From contig CAKPYB010000018.1 of the NCBI GenBank assembly GCA_934202525.1, forward strand, positions 1-61,473: a stretch of 61,473 bases of DNA, read 5' to 3'. Positions 1 to 6,975 of this stretch are shown one piece after another. The stretch's first letter is position 1. Each line of letters begins with the position of its first letter. The position numbers and the translations under genes were made by a program. The stretch comes from an uncultured Prevotella sp. (GTDB taxonomy: Bacteria; Bacteroidota; Bacteroidia; Bacteroidales; Bacteroidaceae). The notes under the pieces are model-generated. The model ran no database searches. It saw nothing but the letters and a program-made list of their open reading frames with translations, and had not been told where the DNA came from.

Positions 1-54
1 TCCACTATCGCCCTGGTTGCCGCAGATATGTTTACGGACTGGCAAGATACATAA
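1..54 (+). CDS. C-terminal end of an upstream protein (partial)
   Basis: Reading frame 1 is open from the window edge and stops with TAA at 52-54, giving the tail STIALVAADMFTDWQDT. Only 17 residues are visible, too few to name a family. It lies 42 bases upstream of the GH8 gene on the same strand, and no clear TAnnTTTG promoter separates the two, so the GH8 gene may be co-transcribed with it. An alternative frame also stays open to a TAA at 67-69, so even the choice of frame is tentative. Confidence 0.4.
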   Translation, partial: STIALVAADMFTDWQDT

Positions 55-96
55 GAAGACAGATGTAAGTTTTTCTATTTTTTTGATTTGTAGCTT

Positions 97-1428
97 ATGA
101 AAAGAATTTTTCGAAAATTGATGATTGCCATTTGCTGCATGGTTTCATGCAATATGGTGGCGAATGCGGGCAACGACAAGCCTTTCTCTGTAAATGCACT
201 TCCTGCCAAGGCCCAACCCCTGCTCCTGAGCGCAGCCGCTTATGCGCCTTCACACAAGGCAGAGACCGAAGCCGAAGAGGGCGCATTCTATACAGGCAAG
301 TACACCAACCACTTCAACCATGTTCTTGGCATCAGCCAGGAACAGGTCGATGCACGTATGGATTCGCTCTGGCAACACTTCTTCACCCCAGGCGACTTCT
401 CGCGTTTTGCTCAGGCCGACCAGAGCACGGTTTATTACGAGGTGAACGACTCTATGGCCTTCGTCTATGATGTGGGCAGCGATGATGTGCGTACCGAGGG
501 AATGTCCTACGGCATGATGATCTGCCTGCAGCTCGACAAACCAAAGCAGTTCGACCGACTCTGGCGTTGGGCCAAGACCTACATGCGCTATCCCGATTCA
601 TCGCCCTGGAGCGGTTATTTCTGCTGGCAATGCAAGGCCGACGGCACACCCTTCGGACACTCGAACGCAAGCGACGGCGAGGTCTATTTCGCTACCGCAC
701 TCTTCATGGCAGCCCACCGATGGAACAACCCTCAATATGAGGATGATGCGTTGGATATTCTCCACCAAACAATGACCAAGCCCTGCACCAAGGGCGTCTG
801 GAACCTCTACGATCCGGCCACCCACGTCATCACCTTCGTGCCTACTGACGATGCTCACCTCTACACCGACCCATCTTACCAGTTTCCGGCCTTCACCGAA
901 CTGTGGTCGCGTTGGGACACGGAGCGTGCCGACTTCTGGAAGGAGGCTTCGGTGGCAGCACGTCGCCAGCTTCGTATAGCATCCCACCCTGTCACCGGAC
1001 TTTATCCCGACTACAGCACCTACGATGGTGAGCCTTTCCGCGGTCCATATTGTGGCTATGATTCGCGCCGTTTTCAGTATGACGCCATACGTTGCCCCAT
1101 GAATGTCGGCATGGATTATTATCTTTTCGGAGCCGACCGTGAGCTACAGAGCGAGACCATGCAGCGCCTGCTCACCTTCTTCAGAGATGAAGGCTTTGAG
1201 CACGGTCAGTTTGAGGTCGATGGCTCTAATCCTACCGGCAACTATACCATCGGCATGACCGGTGCCAATGCAGTAGGCGCTATTGCCTTGCACGACGAGA
1301 AACTGAAGCGTCAATACCTGCAGATGCTCTGGGACGCCCGTCCACCTAAGGGCCAATGGCGCTATTATGAAGGCATGGTCTATATGCTCTCAATGCTCCA
1401 TGTATCGGGCAATTTTAGAATCTATTAG
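97..1428 (+). CDS. Glycoside hydrolase family 8, secreted xylanase/exo-oligoxylanase type
   Basis: The 443-residue product starts with a signal peptide (hydrophobic residues 8-20, likely cut after ANA at 24; a Cys at 18 leaves a weak lipoprotein option). GH8 landmarks are visible: TEGMSYGMM with the probable general acid Glu134, and ASDGEVYFATALF with Asp193. The family acts by inversion on beta-1,4 glycans; in Bacteroidales GH8 members next to regulators are mostly xylan enzymes, including those releasing xylose from the reducing end. Activity on chitosan or cellulose cannot be excluded. Tryptophan- and tyrosine-rich stretches (residues 156-178) fit an aromatic substrate cleft. It is followed after 28 bases by a LuxR-type regulator on the same strand, suggesting a shared transcript. 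Confidence 0.85.
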   Translation: MKRIFRKLMIAICCMVSCNMVANAGNDKPFSVNALPAKAQPLLLSAAAYAPSHKAETEAEEGAFYTGKYTNHFNHVLGISQEQVDARMDSLWQHFFTPGDFSRFAQADQSTVYYEVNDSMAFVYDVGSDDVRTEGMSYGMMICLQLDKPKQFDRLWRWAKTYMRYPDSSPWSGYFCWQCKADGTPFGHSNASDGEVYFATALFMAAHRWNNPQYEDDALDILHQTMTKPCTKGVWNLYDPATHVITFVPTDDAHLYTDPSYQFPAFTELWSRWDTERADFWKEASVAARRQLRIASHPVTGLYPDYSTYDGEPFRGPYCGYDSRRFQYDAIRCPMNVGMDYYLFGADRELQSETMQRLLTFFRDEGFEHGQFEVDGSNPTGNYTIGMTGANAVGAIALHDEKLKRQYLQMLWDARPPKGQWRYYEGMVYMLSMLHVSGNFRIY

Positions 1429-1456
1429 CAGCGTGTTGGCAATATCCTGGAAAAAT

Positions 1457-2215
1457 ATGGACAAGAACTTCGAACCAATAGAGCAGCTGTATCTTTCGCA
1501 GGCGTTTGATACGGAAAGCGTTGAAGAACAGACGCTTGCAGAATGCAAGATGATAGCCCGGACATACGCCCTGGCTGAGAATGCAGTTGTCTCGATGGGA
1601 GATAACCGCAGAAACTGCAGCTACTGCTATTTCGGCGGAGTGGCCGATGTGCTGGGCATTTCGCCGGAGGAACGGGTCAGCCAGCTGCCTTCGCTTTACG
1701 AGAACTTCATCTTCGACCGTTGCCACCCCGACGATCTCAGCAGGCGCCATGCAGAGGAGATTGCCTTCCTTCGCTACATCGCCAGTCACTCTACTCCCCA
1801 GCACTATCGCGATTATGTACTCTGCAACTACCTGCGGGTAAGAGATGCCTGCGGAGAATACCGCTGGGTGAAGCACAGGATGATTCCGCTTGCCACCGAC
1901 AAGAACGGCTGTCTGCTGCTCTGCGCCTGCATCTATACGCTGGCAACCGATGAAGACAGAAAAACAAAAATCGCCAATACCCGAACCGGAGAAGTGCGGA
2001 TATTGACGAATAAGGATTACGAAAATATACTTTCAGAACGAGAGATGGAAGTGCTGCGACTCATCGACCAGGGACTGCTGTCGAAAGAAATTTCAGACAA
2101 TCTCTGCATCAGCATCAACACCGTGAACCGCCATCGCCAGAACATTCTCCAGAAACTGAAGGTAGATCGTGCCATCGAAGCATGCAAGCTGGCACATGTG
2201 ATGGGATTACTCTAA
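1457..2215 (+). CDS. PAS-like sensor / LuxR-type DNA-binding regulator
   Basis: A 252-residue cytoplasmic protein. The start at ATG 1457 (MDKNFEPIEQ) is preferred over an in-frame ATG at 1367 because the latter overlaps the GH8 gene and gives an untypical N-terminus. Residues about 45-160 look like a PAS fold (YCYFGGVADVLGIS, ending WVKHRMIPL), a likely ligand or signal domain. The C-terminal 65 residues are a classic LuxR/GerE helix-turn-helix: LSEREMEVLRLIDQG, then SKEISDNLCISINTVNRHRQN. There is no phosphoreceiver domain, so this is a one-component regulator. Its position just behind the GH8 gene suggests a link with glycan use, but this is inference from position only. Confidence 0.85.
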   Translation: MDKNFEPIEQLYLSQAFDTESVEEQTLAECKMIARTYALAENAVVSMGDNRRNCSYCYFGGVADVLGISPEERVSQLPSLYENFIFDRCHPDDLSRRHAEEIAFLRYIASHSTPQHYRDYVLCNYLRVRDACGEYRWVKHRMIPLATDKNGCLLLCACIYTLATDEDRKTKIANTRTGEVRILTNKDYENILSEREMEVLRLIDQGLLSKEISDNLCISINTVNRHRQNILQKLKVDRAIEACKLAHVMGLL

Positions 2216-2223
2216 CGCAGATT

Positions 2224-2967
2224 CTACTCTCCCATTCGGAAGTCACCCACCGTTTCGGTTGACAGGCGCAGTTCTGAGAATTCACTCACACATTCTCCCT
2301 TTTGAGGAGCCTGAGAGCAGATGCCCACCTTCAGGTTCTTGGGATAGTTGTTGCGGTAAAGGCGAACCATCTGCCATTCCTTGCCATCCAGCGAATAATA
2401 GGAGGCGATGGTTCGTGTGTCAGAACTTATCTTATAATAGATAAAATCCTGATTTACAACCTCATGGTTGTTGTCATCGCTCGTTCCTACGGTGCGCACG
2501 GTCACCACACGGTGCTTGCCACGTTCATCCTGCTCGAAGCAGAATTTCTGATAGAGAGTGTCGTTGGCCATCACAATAAGATCGGCTGCATGATAGAGTC
2601 CATCAGGAGTAAAACCTGGTTTCATCTTGGCAGAGAAAGTAAACGGCTTGGTGTTGTCAACCTCCGTAAAAAGCACCTTTGCTGTATTGGCGGTCAGCTT
2701 TGCATCGTTGGGGTCGATGAACAAATCGGTTTTCTCAGGAGCAACGAAAGTGATGATTCCATCCTTCTCGCTCACCTGCTTGTCGGCTTCATTGAGCATC
2801 TTGGTGAAGTGAATACCGCCAAGTGTGAGGTCACAATCCTGAAAGCTCATTACAGATGTCTGAACAGAGTCAGCTGAAGAGCCCCCTGCTTTCTCCTGCT
2901 TAGAGGAGTTGCTGCACGATGCAAGAACGCATAAGGCAGCCATTGGAAAAAATGATTTGAATTTCAT
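2224..2967 (-). CDS. DUF1349-type concanavalin-like lipoprotein
   Basis: A 247-residue protein with a lipoprotein signal (LCVLASCSN, Cys at 19) followed by a Ser/Lys-rich linker. The remainder has the beta-sandwich pattern of DUF1349, a concanavalin-A-like lectin/glucanase fold: DKTKPFTF-type strands, LYHAADLIVMANDTLYQKFCFEQD, VNQDFIYYKISSD, and DGKEWQMVRLYR. Proteins of this family are thought to bind or process carbohydrates, but no catalytic function is established. Its stop lies only 9 bases from the convergent regulator stop at 2215. A strong minus-strand promoter lies 46 bases upstream of the start. Confidence 0.75.
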   Translation of the reverse strand: MKFKSFFPMAALCVLASCSNSSKQEKAGGSSADSVQTSVMSFQDCDLTLGGIHFTKMLNEADKQVSEKDGIITFVAPEKTDLFIDPNDAKLTANTAKVLFTEVDNTKPFTFSAKMKPGFTPDGLYHAADLIVMANDTLYQKFCFEQDERGKHRVVTVRTVGTSDDNNHEVVNQDFIYYKISSDTRTIASYYSLDGKEWQMVRLYRNNYPKNLKVGICSQAPQKGECVSEFSELRLSTETVGDFRMGE

Positions 2968-3012
2968 ATTTTAATTATTTAAATTCGCAATTCTATTATT
3001 TATTTTGCGCTG

Positions 3013-3020
3013 CAAAGGTA
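3013..3020 (-). promoter_or_regulatory. Bacteroidetes -7 element for the DUF1349 lipoprotein gene
   Basis: On the minus strand this reads TACCTTTG followed by CAGCGC, matching the TAnnTTTG consensus. It lies about 46 bases upstream of the ATG at 2967. Confidence 0.7.
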
Positions 3021-3135
3021 CGTATTATCTGTCGTTCTGACAATAGTCATTTATAACCAATTGAATCATTTATCACCAAATGAAGATGATAAAGAGATTT
3101 CTATACCATTTTGATAAATAAAATCTATCCATATC

Positions 3136-3208
3136 ATCACTTTTCCGAATATTTTTTGTATTTTTGCAGATATATTGCGCCAATATGGGGGTTGAACATG
3201 GTTTATCC
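3136..3208 (+). repeat. Promoter-leader repeat, copy 1
   Basis: This 73-bp segment recurs with few mismatches at 5623-5694. It contains TATTTTTG (3159-3166), a good -7 element on the plus strand, then a leader with GCCAATATGGGGG facing CCTCCAGTATGGC as an imperfect hairpin. In copy 2 the segment leads into the DUF3791/DUF3990 operon; here it leads only into the AraC gene's own promoter, with no open reading frame in the 80 bases between. The rest of the 2968-3335 gap holds only the flanking promoters. It may be the relic of a lost cassette or a shared regulatory target. Confidence 0.6.
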
Positions 3209-3291
3209 TCCAGTATGGCAGAATGAAATAAATCTTCGATAATGGTAATATTTTCCGGAAAACGGATATAAGCTCTTTGGGAAAATATGCG

Positions 3292-3299
3292 TATCTTTG
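3292..3299 (+). promoter_or_regulatory. -7 element for the AraC-family regulator gene
   Basis: TATCTTTG followed by CATCC, 36 bases before the ATG at 3336. It fits TAnnTTTG exactly. Confidence 0.7.
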
Positions 3300-3335
3300 C
3301 ATCCAAGAAAATAAAGAAATTTAAAAGTTAGGATT

Positions 3336-4226
3336 ATGAAGGAATTTTTCTTTAATACCATACAGGAGTTCAACGACTTCATAGGGGTGGAAACGCTTCA
3401 TCCCCTGGTAAGCGTTGTGCGTGTAGAGAAAGCCTCTCCTATACAGGAGGCTCTGCATCACTACGGACTTTATGCCCTCTTTCTGAAGGAGAACAAGGGC
3501 TGTAAATTGTCATACGGCAGAACAGAATATGATTTTGACGAGATGACCGTAACCTCGTTTGCTCCGGGACAGTCGATTAAGGTGGAACCCATTCCTGGAG
3601 TTGCGTTTGCCAAATATACGGTATTGGCGTTCCATCCCGACCTGCTCAACCGCACCCAGCTTGGCAAGAACATCTCCCGATACGAGTTCTTCGACTATAC
3701 AAGCAACGAAGCATTACACCTTTCCGCTGCCGAGGTCAATATCTTCCGTGATGTGCTCTCAATGATCAAGCAGGAACTGCAGCATCCTATAGATAAGCAT
3801 TCGCGTGAACTCATCGTTTCAAACATCGAGTTGCTGCTGAACTACTGTCTGCGTTTCTACGACCGCCAGTTCATCACACGCGAGGAGATTAATCATTCGG
3901 TGGTAAAGAAGTTCATCTCTCTGCTCGATGAATACATTGCCCGGAAAGCGGAGCGTGAAGGGCTGCCTACAGTAGCCTACTTTGCCGACAAATGCTGCTA
4001 TTCTACCAAATATTTCGGCGAATTGGTCAAGACAGAGACTGGCAAAACTGCCAAGAGTATGATAAACGACCGATTGCTTACGGCTTCCCGCCAATTGCTT
4101 ACAGATGAAACCCTCAGCATCACGCAAGTAAGCCAGCGACTCGGCTTTGAATATCCGCAGCACTTCATCCGCTTTTTCAAGGCGCAGACGGGCAAGACAC
4201 CAAGCGAATATCGCAAGACTGCATAA
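3336..4226 (+). CDS. AraC-family transcriptional regulator
   Basis: A 296-residue regulator. The N-terminal ~150 residues resemble an AraC-type cupin sensing domain (HPLVSVVRVEKAS, FAPGQSIKVEPIPGVAF). The C-terminal ~100 residues carry the two helix-turn-helix motifs: VAYFADKCCYSTKYFGELVKTETG and LSITQVSQRLGFEYPQHFIRFFKAQTGKTPSEYR. The downstream cupin/decarboxylase gene begins 12 bases after its stop and would sit on the same transcript. In many genomes such regulators control small oxidoreductase and decarboxylase genes next door; that partner is internally deleted here (see 4239), so the regulon may have lost its usual target. Confidence 0.88.
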   Translation: MKEFFFNTIQEFNDFIGVETLHPLVSVVRVEKASPIQEALHHYGLYALFLKENKGCKLSYGRTEYDFDEMTVTSFAPGQSIKVEPIPGVAFAKYTVLAFHPDLLNRTQLGKNISRYEFFDYTSNEALHLSAAEVNIFRDVLSMIKQELQHPIDKHSRELIVSNIELLLNYCLRFYDRQFITREEINHSVVKKFISLLDEYIARKAEREGLPTVAYFADKCCYSTKYFGELVKTETGKTAKSMINDRLLTASRQLLTDETLSITQVSQRLGFEYPQHFIRFFKAQTGKTPSEYRKTA

Positions 4227-4238
4227 ATATAAGGAAGA

Positions 4239-4529
4239 ATGAAGAAAGTTATCGGAACATTCATTATATTAACGACTATTACGCTCAATATAATGGCACA
4301 ACAGAAAATAGTACAGACAGCAGGGCGCACCCAACTGGGTGAGTTTGCCACAGATGCGCAGGAGATTCTCCCTGGTACAATCATCCACATTCCTGCCAAC
4401 GTAAAGCATTGGCATGGTGCTGCAAAAGACAGCTGGTTTGCTCACCTCGCCTTTGAAATACCTGGTGAGAACAGCTCCAACGTGTGGCTGGAGGCTGTGA
4501 GTGATGAGGAATATGATAAGTTAAAATAA
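4239..4529 (+). pseudogene. Collapsed carboxymuconolactone decarboxylase-cupin fusion
   Basis: The 96-residue frame is intact but looks like two ends of a longer protein joined. Residues 1-37 (signal peptide, then QQKIVQTAGRTQLGEFA) resemble the start of the secreted ~280-residue decarboxylase/cupin fusions common in Bacteroidales. Residues ~42-96 (LPGTIIHIPANVKHWHGA, then HLAFEIPG and WLEAVSDEEY) match only the last cupin strands. The whole decarboxylase core and the first metal-binding half of the cupin are missing, so activity is unlikely. The join lies near TDAQE (residues 38-42) and is in frame. The comparison with the full-length family is from memory. It follows the AraC gene by 12 bases. 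Confidence 0.6.
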
Positions 4530-4540
4530 CAATAAAATTT

Positions 4541-5221
4541 ATGACTTCACTTCAAGAAAGACTGTTCGCCATGCAGGATAAGCAGTATGCTGCTTTCCAG
4601 GCTAAACTGACACCCGGAGTGCCTGTGGAGAGTTTCATAGGCATTCGTGTTCCTGTGCTTCGCAAGTTCGCAAAAGAATTTACAAAGGAGGCAGGATGCG
4701 AGGAATTCCTTCATCAGCTTCCTCACCAGTACTACGATGAGAATATGCTTCACGGACTCCTCATTTCCGAGGTAAGGGATTACGAGGAATGCATCCGTCT
4801 TACCGACAAATTCCTGCCTTTCGTGGACAATTGGGCTGTTTGCGACATCATGTCTCCGAAGGTGTTTGCCAAACACAAGAAGGAACTATTGGCGAAGATC
4901 AAGACTTGGAGCAAATCATCACACGTCTATACTTGTCGCTTTGGAATAGAGACACTTATGTCTCATTATCTGGATAAAGACTTCAAGGCAGAATATCTTG
5001 AAATTCCAGCATCAATAATGAGCGAAGAGTATTACGTAAAAATGATGGTTGCCTGGTTCTTTGCCACCGCCCTTGCCAAGCAATGGGACGCAACGATTCC
5101 CTACATCGAGCAAAACCGCCTTGCTCCCTGGACGCACAACAAGACCATCCAGAAAGCCATCGAGAGCTATAGAATCACGCCTGAGCAGAAGGAATACCTG
5201 CGGACATTGAAGATAAAATAA
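4541..5221 (+). CDS. AlkD-like DNA alkylation repair protein (HEAT-like repeats)
   Basis: A 226-residue soluble all-helical protein of the DNA alkylation repair family (AlkD/DUF4919-like HEAT repeat glycosylases). The key AlkD signature is visible as FVDNWAVCD with Trp98 and Asp102, the residues that in AlkD contact the damaged nucleotide and backbone. The downstream helix YYVKMMVAWFFATALAK and the NKTIQKAIESYR helix are also typical. These enzymes remove bulky or cationic 3- and 7-alkylpurines without base flipping. It starts 11 bases after the collapsed cupin gene and probably shares its transcript. Confidence 0.85.
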   Translation: MTSLQERLFAMQDKQYAAFQAKLTPGVPVESFIGIRVPVLRKFAKEFTKEAGCEEFLHQLPHQYYDENMLHGLLISEVRDYEECIRLTDKFLPFVDNWAVCDIMSPKVFAKHKKELLAKIKTWSKSSHVYTCRFGIETLMSHYLDKDFKAEYLEIPASIMSEEYYVKMMVAWFFATALAKQWDATIPYIEQNRLAPWTHNKTIQKAIESYRITPEQKEYLRTLKIK

Positions 5222-5234
5222 TTATGACACAAGA

Positions 5235-5474
5235 TACCTCAACATATTACTCTTCCTGACCAACGCTGCCTATATTCAGAACTTTGACAAGACTCCAACA
5301 TCAAAGTCGGCTAATCCGGACTTGATTGTCCAATGCATCGAGGAAAAGAAAAGACACAACTCTGTCGGAGTCAAGATTGTGCAATATCACAAAAGTCCAT
5401 TGCTGATAGAGACCCATGATAGGGCTACGGAAGCAATGGCTAAGACAAGGAAGGAGTTTCATCAGAAAAATTAA
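5235..5474 (+). pseudogene. Remnant of an unidentified gene (C-terminal fragment)
   Basis: An open stretch in one frame reads YLNILLFLTNAAYIQNFD, then TSKSANPDLIVQCIEEKK and ends FHQKN before TAA at 5472-5474. There is no start codon in this frame; an ATG at 5224 in another frame stops after 11 codons. The codon usage looks protein-like, so it is probably the 3' end of a gene that lost its 5' part, or a frameshifted gene. I do not recognise the family. Confidence 0.4.
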
Positions 5475-5495
5475 TGAATGTTTAGGGGCGATTTC

Positions 5496-5530
5496 CGGTC
5501 ATTAAGGTCACGGTCATTAAGGTCATTAAG
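5496..5530 (+). repeat. Short tandem repeat (GGTCATTAA units)
   Basis: Three GGTCATTAAG-type units occur within 35 bases, two directly abutting. No function can be seen; it lies in decayed sequence upstream of the DUF3791 operon. Confidence 0.6.
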
Positions 5531-5572
5531 GATTTCAGGTTATTCAAGATGCCATCAACAACCCTCTAGCAT

Positions 5573-5587
5573 ATAAATAAGGTTAAA
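5573..5587 (+). repeat. 15-bp direct repeat, left flank of the DUF3791/DUF3990 cassette
   Basis: ATAAATAAGGTTAAA here is repeated exactly at 6804-6818. The two copies bracket the promoter, the three genes and the terminator of the cassette, as insertion or recombination boundaries would. Confidence 0.55.
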
Positions 5588-5622
5588 TCAAGTTCGTCCT
5601 GCAAACAAAATTCATTCATTAA

Positions 5623-5694
5623 ATCACTTTTCTGAATATTTTTTGTATTTTTGCAGATATATTGTGCCGATATGGGGTTGAACTTGGCTTATCC
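5623..5694 (+). promoter_or_regulatory. Promoter-leader repeat, copy 2 (drives the DUF3791/DUF3990 operon)
   Basis: Near-identical to 3136-3208. The -7 element TATTTTTG is at 5646-5653, about 122 bases before the first ATG at 5775. The leader can form a hairpin from TATGGG and CCCATA arms (about 5671-5698). A promoter with a long structured leader, shared by two sites in the same neighbourhood, suggests common control, possibly autoregulation by the cassette's own antitoxin-like proteins. Confidence 0.6.
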
Positions 5695-5774
5695 CATAGA
5701 TTCAGGCGCATATCTATCAAATGATTAGAGCATGAAGAAACAATAAAGAATACAAAATAAACGGAATACAGAAT

Positions 5775-6008
5775 ATGGCATATTCAGACAACGATACATA
5801 CAGACATATTCACTTCGCCGTTATGGCAATAGAGAGTGGAGCACGTAAATTGGGCATTTCCGGAAAGGAGATGCACGACCGCCTGCTGAAACAGGGACTG
5901 ATTCATCGTAGGCTGATAAAAAGGTATGAAGACCTTCATACACAAAGCCTTGACTGGGTGGCAGACGACATTAGTGAAACATTATTAAACTGGGAGAAAG
6001 AAGTATGA
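5775..6008 (+). CDS. DUF3791 protein, first gene of a toxin-antitoxin-like module
   Basis: A 77-residue protein with the DUF3791 pattern: FAVMAIESGARKLGISGKEMHDRL, then LIKRYEDLHTQSLDWVADDI. The family is small, helical and typically encoded next to DUF3990. It overlaps the next gene by 4 bases (ATGA), so translation is coupled. Such pairing and size suggest an antitoxin or adaptor for the DUF3990 protein; this role is inferred from gene context rather than shown for this sequence. Confidence 0.8.
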   Translation: MAYSDNDTYRHIHFAVMAIESGARKLGISGKEMHDRLLKQGLIHRRLIKRYEDLHTQSLDWVADDISETLLNWEKEV

Positions 6009-6511
6009 TTACACTATATCATGGCTCTTATATACAAGTTGGAAAACCACTTGTAAAATTAGGAAGAAAGAAGGTGGACTTTGGGCAAGGTTTCTACCTT
6101 ACCAAATTGCGCCAACAGGCTTCCTCATGGGCAAAAACTATTGCTGAAAGAAAAGGACGCAACGCCCTACCGACTTTATCTATATATTCATTTGATTACG
6201 ATACGGTAAAGAGTAAAGATTATCGCATTAAAATCTTCGACAGTTACAACCTTGAATGGCTGGAATATATTGTAGATTGCCGCAAAGGAGGTACAAAGCA
6301 AACCATGTATGACATCGTGGAAGGTGGTGTTGCCAACGATAATGTCATTGATACAGTAGAAGACTACGAGAACAATATCATTACAGCCGAGCAAGCCCTA
6401 GGACAATTGAAATACAAGGCTGTAAATCATCAACTCTGCATATTGAACCAAGAGATTGTTGACAACTATCTGTCGTTTGTTTCGTCAGAACAAATAGAAA
6501 AGGAGGATTGA
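6005..6511 (+). CDS. DUF3990 protein, predicted ADP-ribosyltransferase-fold effector
   Basis: A 168-residue protein matching DUF3990 throughout: LYHGSYIQV at the N-terminus, KKVDFGQGFYLTKLRQQA, LEWLEYIVDCRKG, YDIVEGGVANDNV and the terminal NHQLCILNQ. The placement of His6, Tyr31 and Gln143 is what an H-Y-[E/Q] triad of an ADP-ribosyltransferase fold would look like (HG near the start, G-x-G-F-Y-L-T, then Q in a late strand). Target and activity are unknown. It sits between two DUF3791 genes, overlapping the first by 4 bases; its stop overlaps the ribosome-binding region of the third. This is the likely toxin-like member of the module. Confidence 0.8.
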   Translation: MITLYHGSYIQVGKPLVKLGRKKVDFGQGFYLTKLRQQASSWAKTIAERKGRNALPTLSIYSFDYDTVKSKDYRIKIFDSYNLEWLEYIVDCRKGGTKQTMYDIVEGGVANDNVIDTVEDYENNIITAEQALGQLKYKAVNHQLCILNQEIVDNYLSFVSSEQIEKED

Positions 6512-6513
6512 CT

Positions 6514-6720
6514 ATGAGGGATTCTGTATTATGGCGCAAACAAAGCCGAATAATAATGATGCTGGCAGAAGCTCTGCATATTGATGCAGAAAGGGCACTC
6601 AACTTGTTTTACACTACTAAGGTGTACCAGCAACTGTCTGACCCGAAATATGGCTTACAGCTTATGAGCGATGATTATATTCTTGAAAACCTCATAGAAG
6701 AACTGAGGGGAACCCAATAA
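6514..6720 (+). CDS. Second DUF3791-type protein, third gene of the module
   Basis: A 68-residue protein: RKQSRIIMMLAEALHIDAER, then LFYTTKVYQQLSDP and LQLMSDDYILENLIEEL. It resembles the DUF3791 relatives found downstream of DUF3990 genes. The start is set at ATG 6514 rather than the in-frame TTG at 6508, because AGGAGG at 6501-6506 sits 7 bases before it, an unusually strong Shine-Dalgarno for this organism. The site lies inside the end of the DUF3990 gene, so translation is probably coupled. Compared with the first DUF3791 protein it has a different C-terminus, so the two may bind the central protein differently. Confidence 0.75.
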   Translation: MRDSVLWRKQSRIIMMLAEALHIDAERALNLFYTTKVYQQLSDPKYGLQLMSDDYILENLIEELRGTQ

Positions 6721-6746
6721 CATTAAAAATGGAGACTTAATGTAAG

Positions 6747-6786
6747 AAGTTACGGAGATAATTTACATTCTCCGTAACTTTTTACA
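6747..6786 (+). terminator. Rho-independent terminator of the DUF3791/DUF3990 operon
   Basis: AAGTTACGGAGA and TCTCCGTAACTT form a perfect 12-bp stem with a 10-base loop, followed by TTTTACA. It is 27 bases after the last stop codon. Confidence 0.8.
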
Positions 6787-6803
6787 TTATATCTCCCAAT
6801 CAG

Positions 6804-6818
6804 ATAAATAAGGTTAAA
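6804..6818 (+). repeat. 15-bp direct repeat, right flank of the cassette
   Basis: Exact copy of ATAAATAAGGTTAAA at 5573-5587, located just after the operon terminator. Confidence 0.55.
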
Positions 6819-6840
6819 GACGCTTTCCAAGTATCTACAT

Positions 6841-6975
6841 TCAGCTGATTAGCATCTTTGCCAAACTATTTTCCTTGATTCCCTCGCCCACGCTCTTCTC
6901 ATTTTTATAGATAGCAGCGGTGTCGATGTAGGTGTAGCCTGCAACGATGGCTGATTTTACAGCTTCAACGCAGGC
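6841..6975 (-). pseudogene. Aldo/keto reductase N-terminal fragment
   Basis: The minus strand encodes EAVKSAIVAGYTYIDTAAIY followed by KNEKSVGEGIKE, which is the conserved cofactor-side segment of aldo/keto reductases (Asp and Tyr of DTAAIY). The similarity stops abruptly on both sides after about 40 residues; a normal family member has about 280. It is a broken remnant next to other fragments. Confidence 0.65.

Noticed and set aside
1367..1456. Longer N-terminus for the LuxR-type regulator from ATG 1367
   Set aside because: It overlaps the conserved end of the GH8 gene and adds residues unlike any sensor domain; ATG 1457 is preferred.
3066..3306. Two overlapping ~78-codon minus-strand frames in the 2968-3335 gap
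   Set aside because: They run across two plus-strand promoters and a repeat, have no motifs and no ribosome-binding site.
5496..5530. Possible CRISPR-like array
   Set aside because: Units are only 9-10 bases and partly contiguous, without spacers or cas genes. No CRISPR array was found anywhere in the window.
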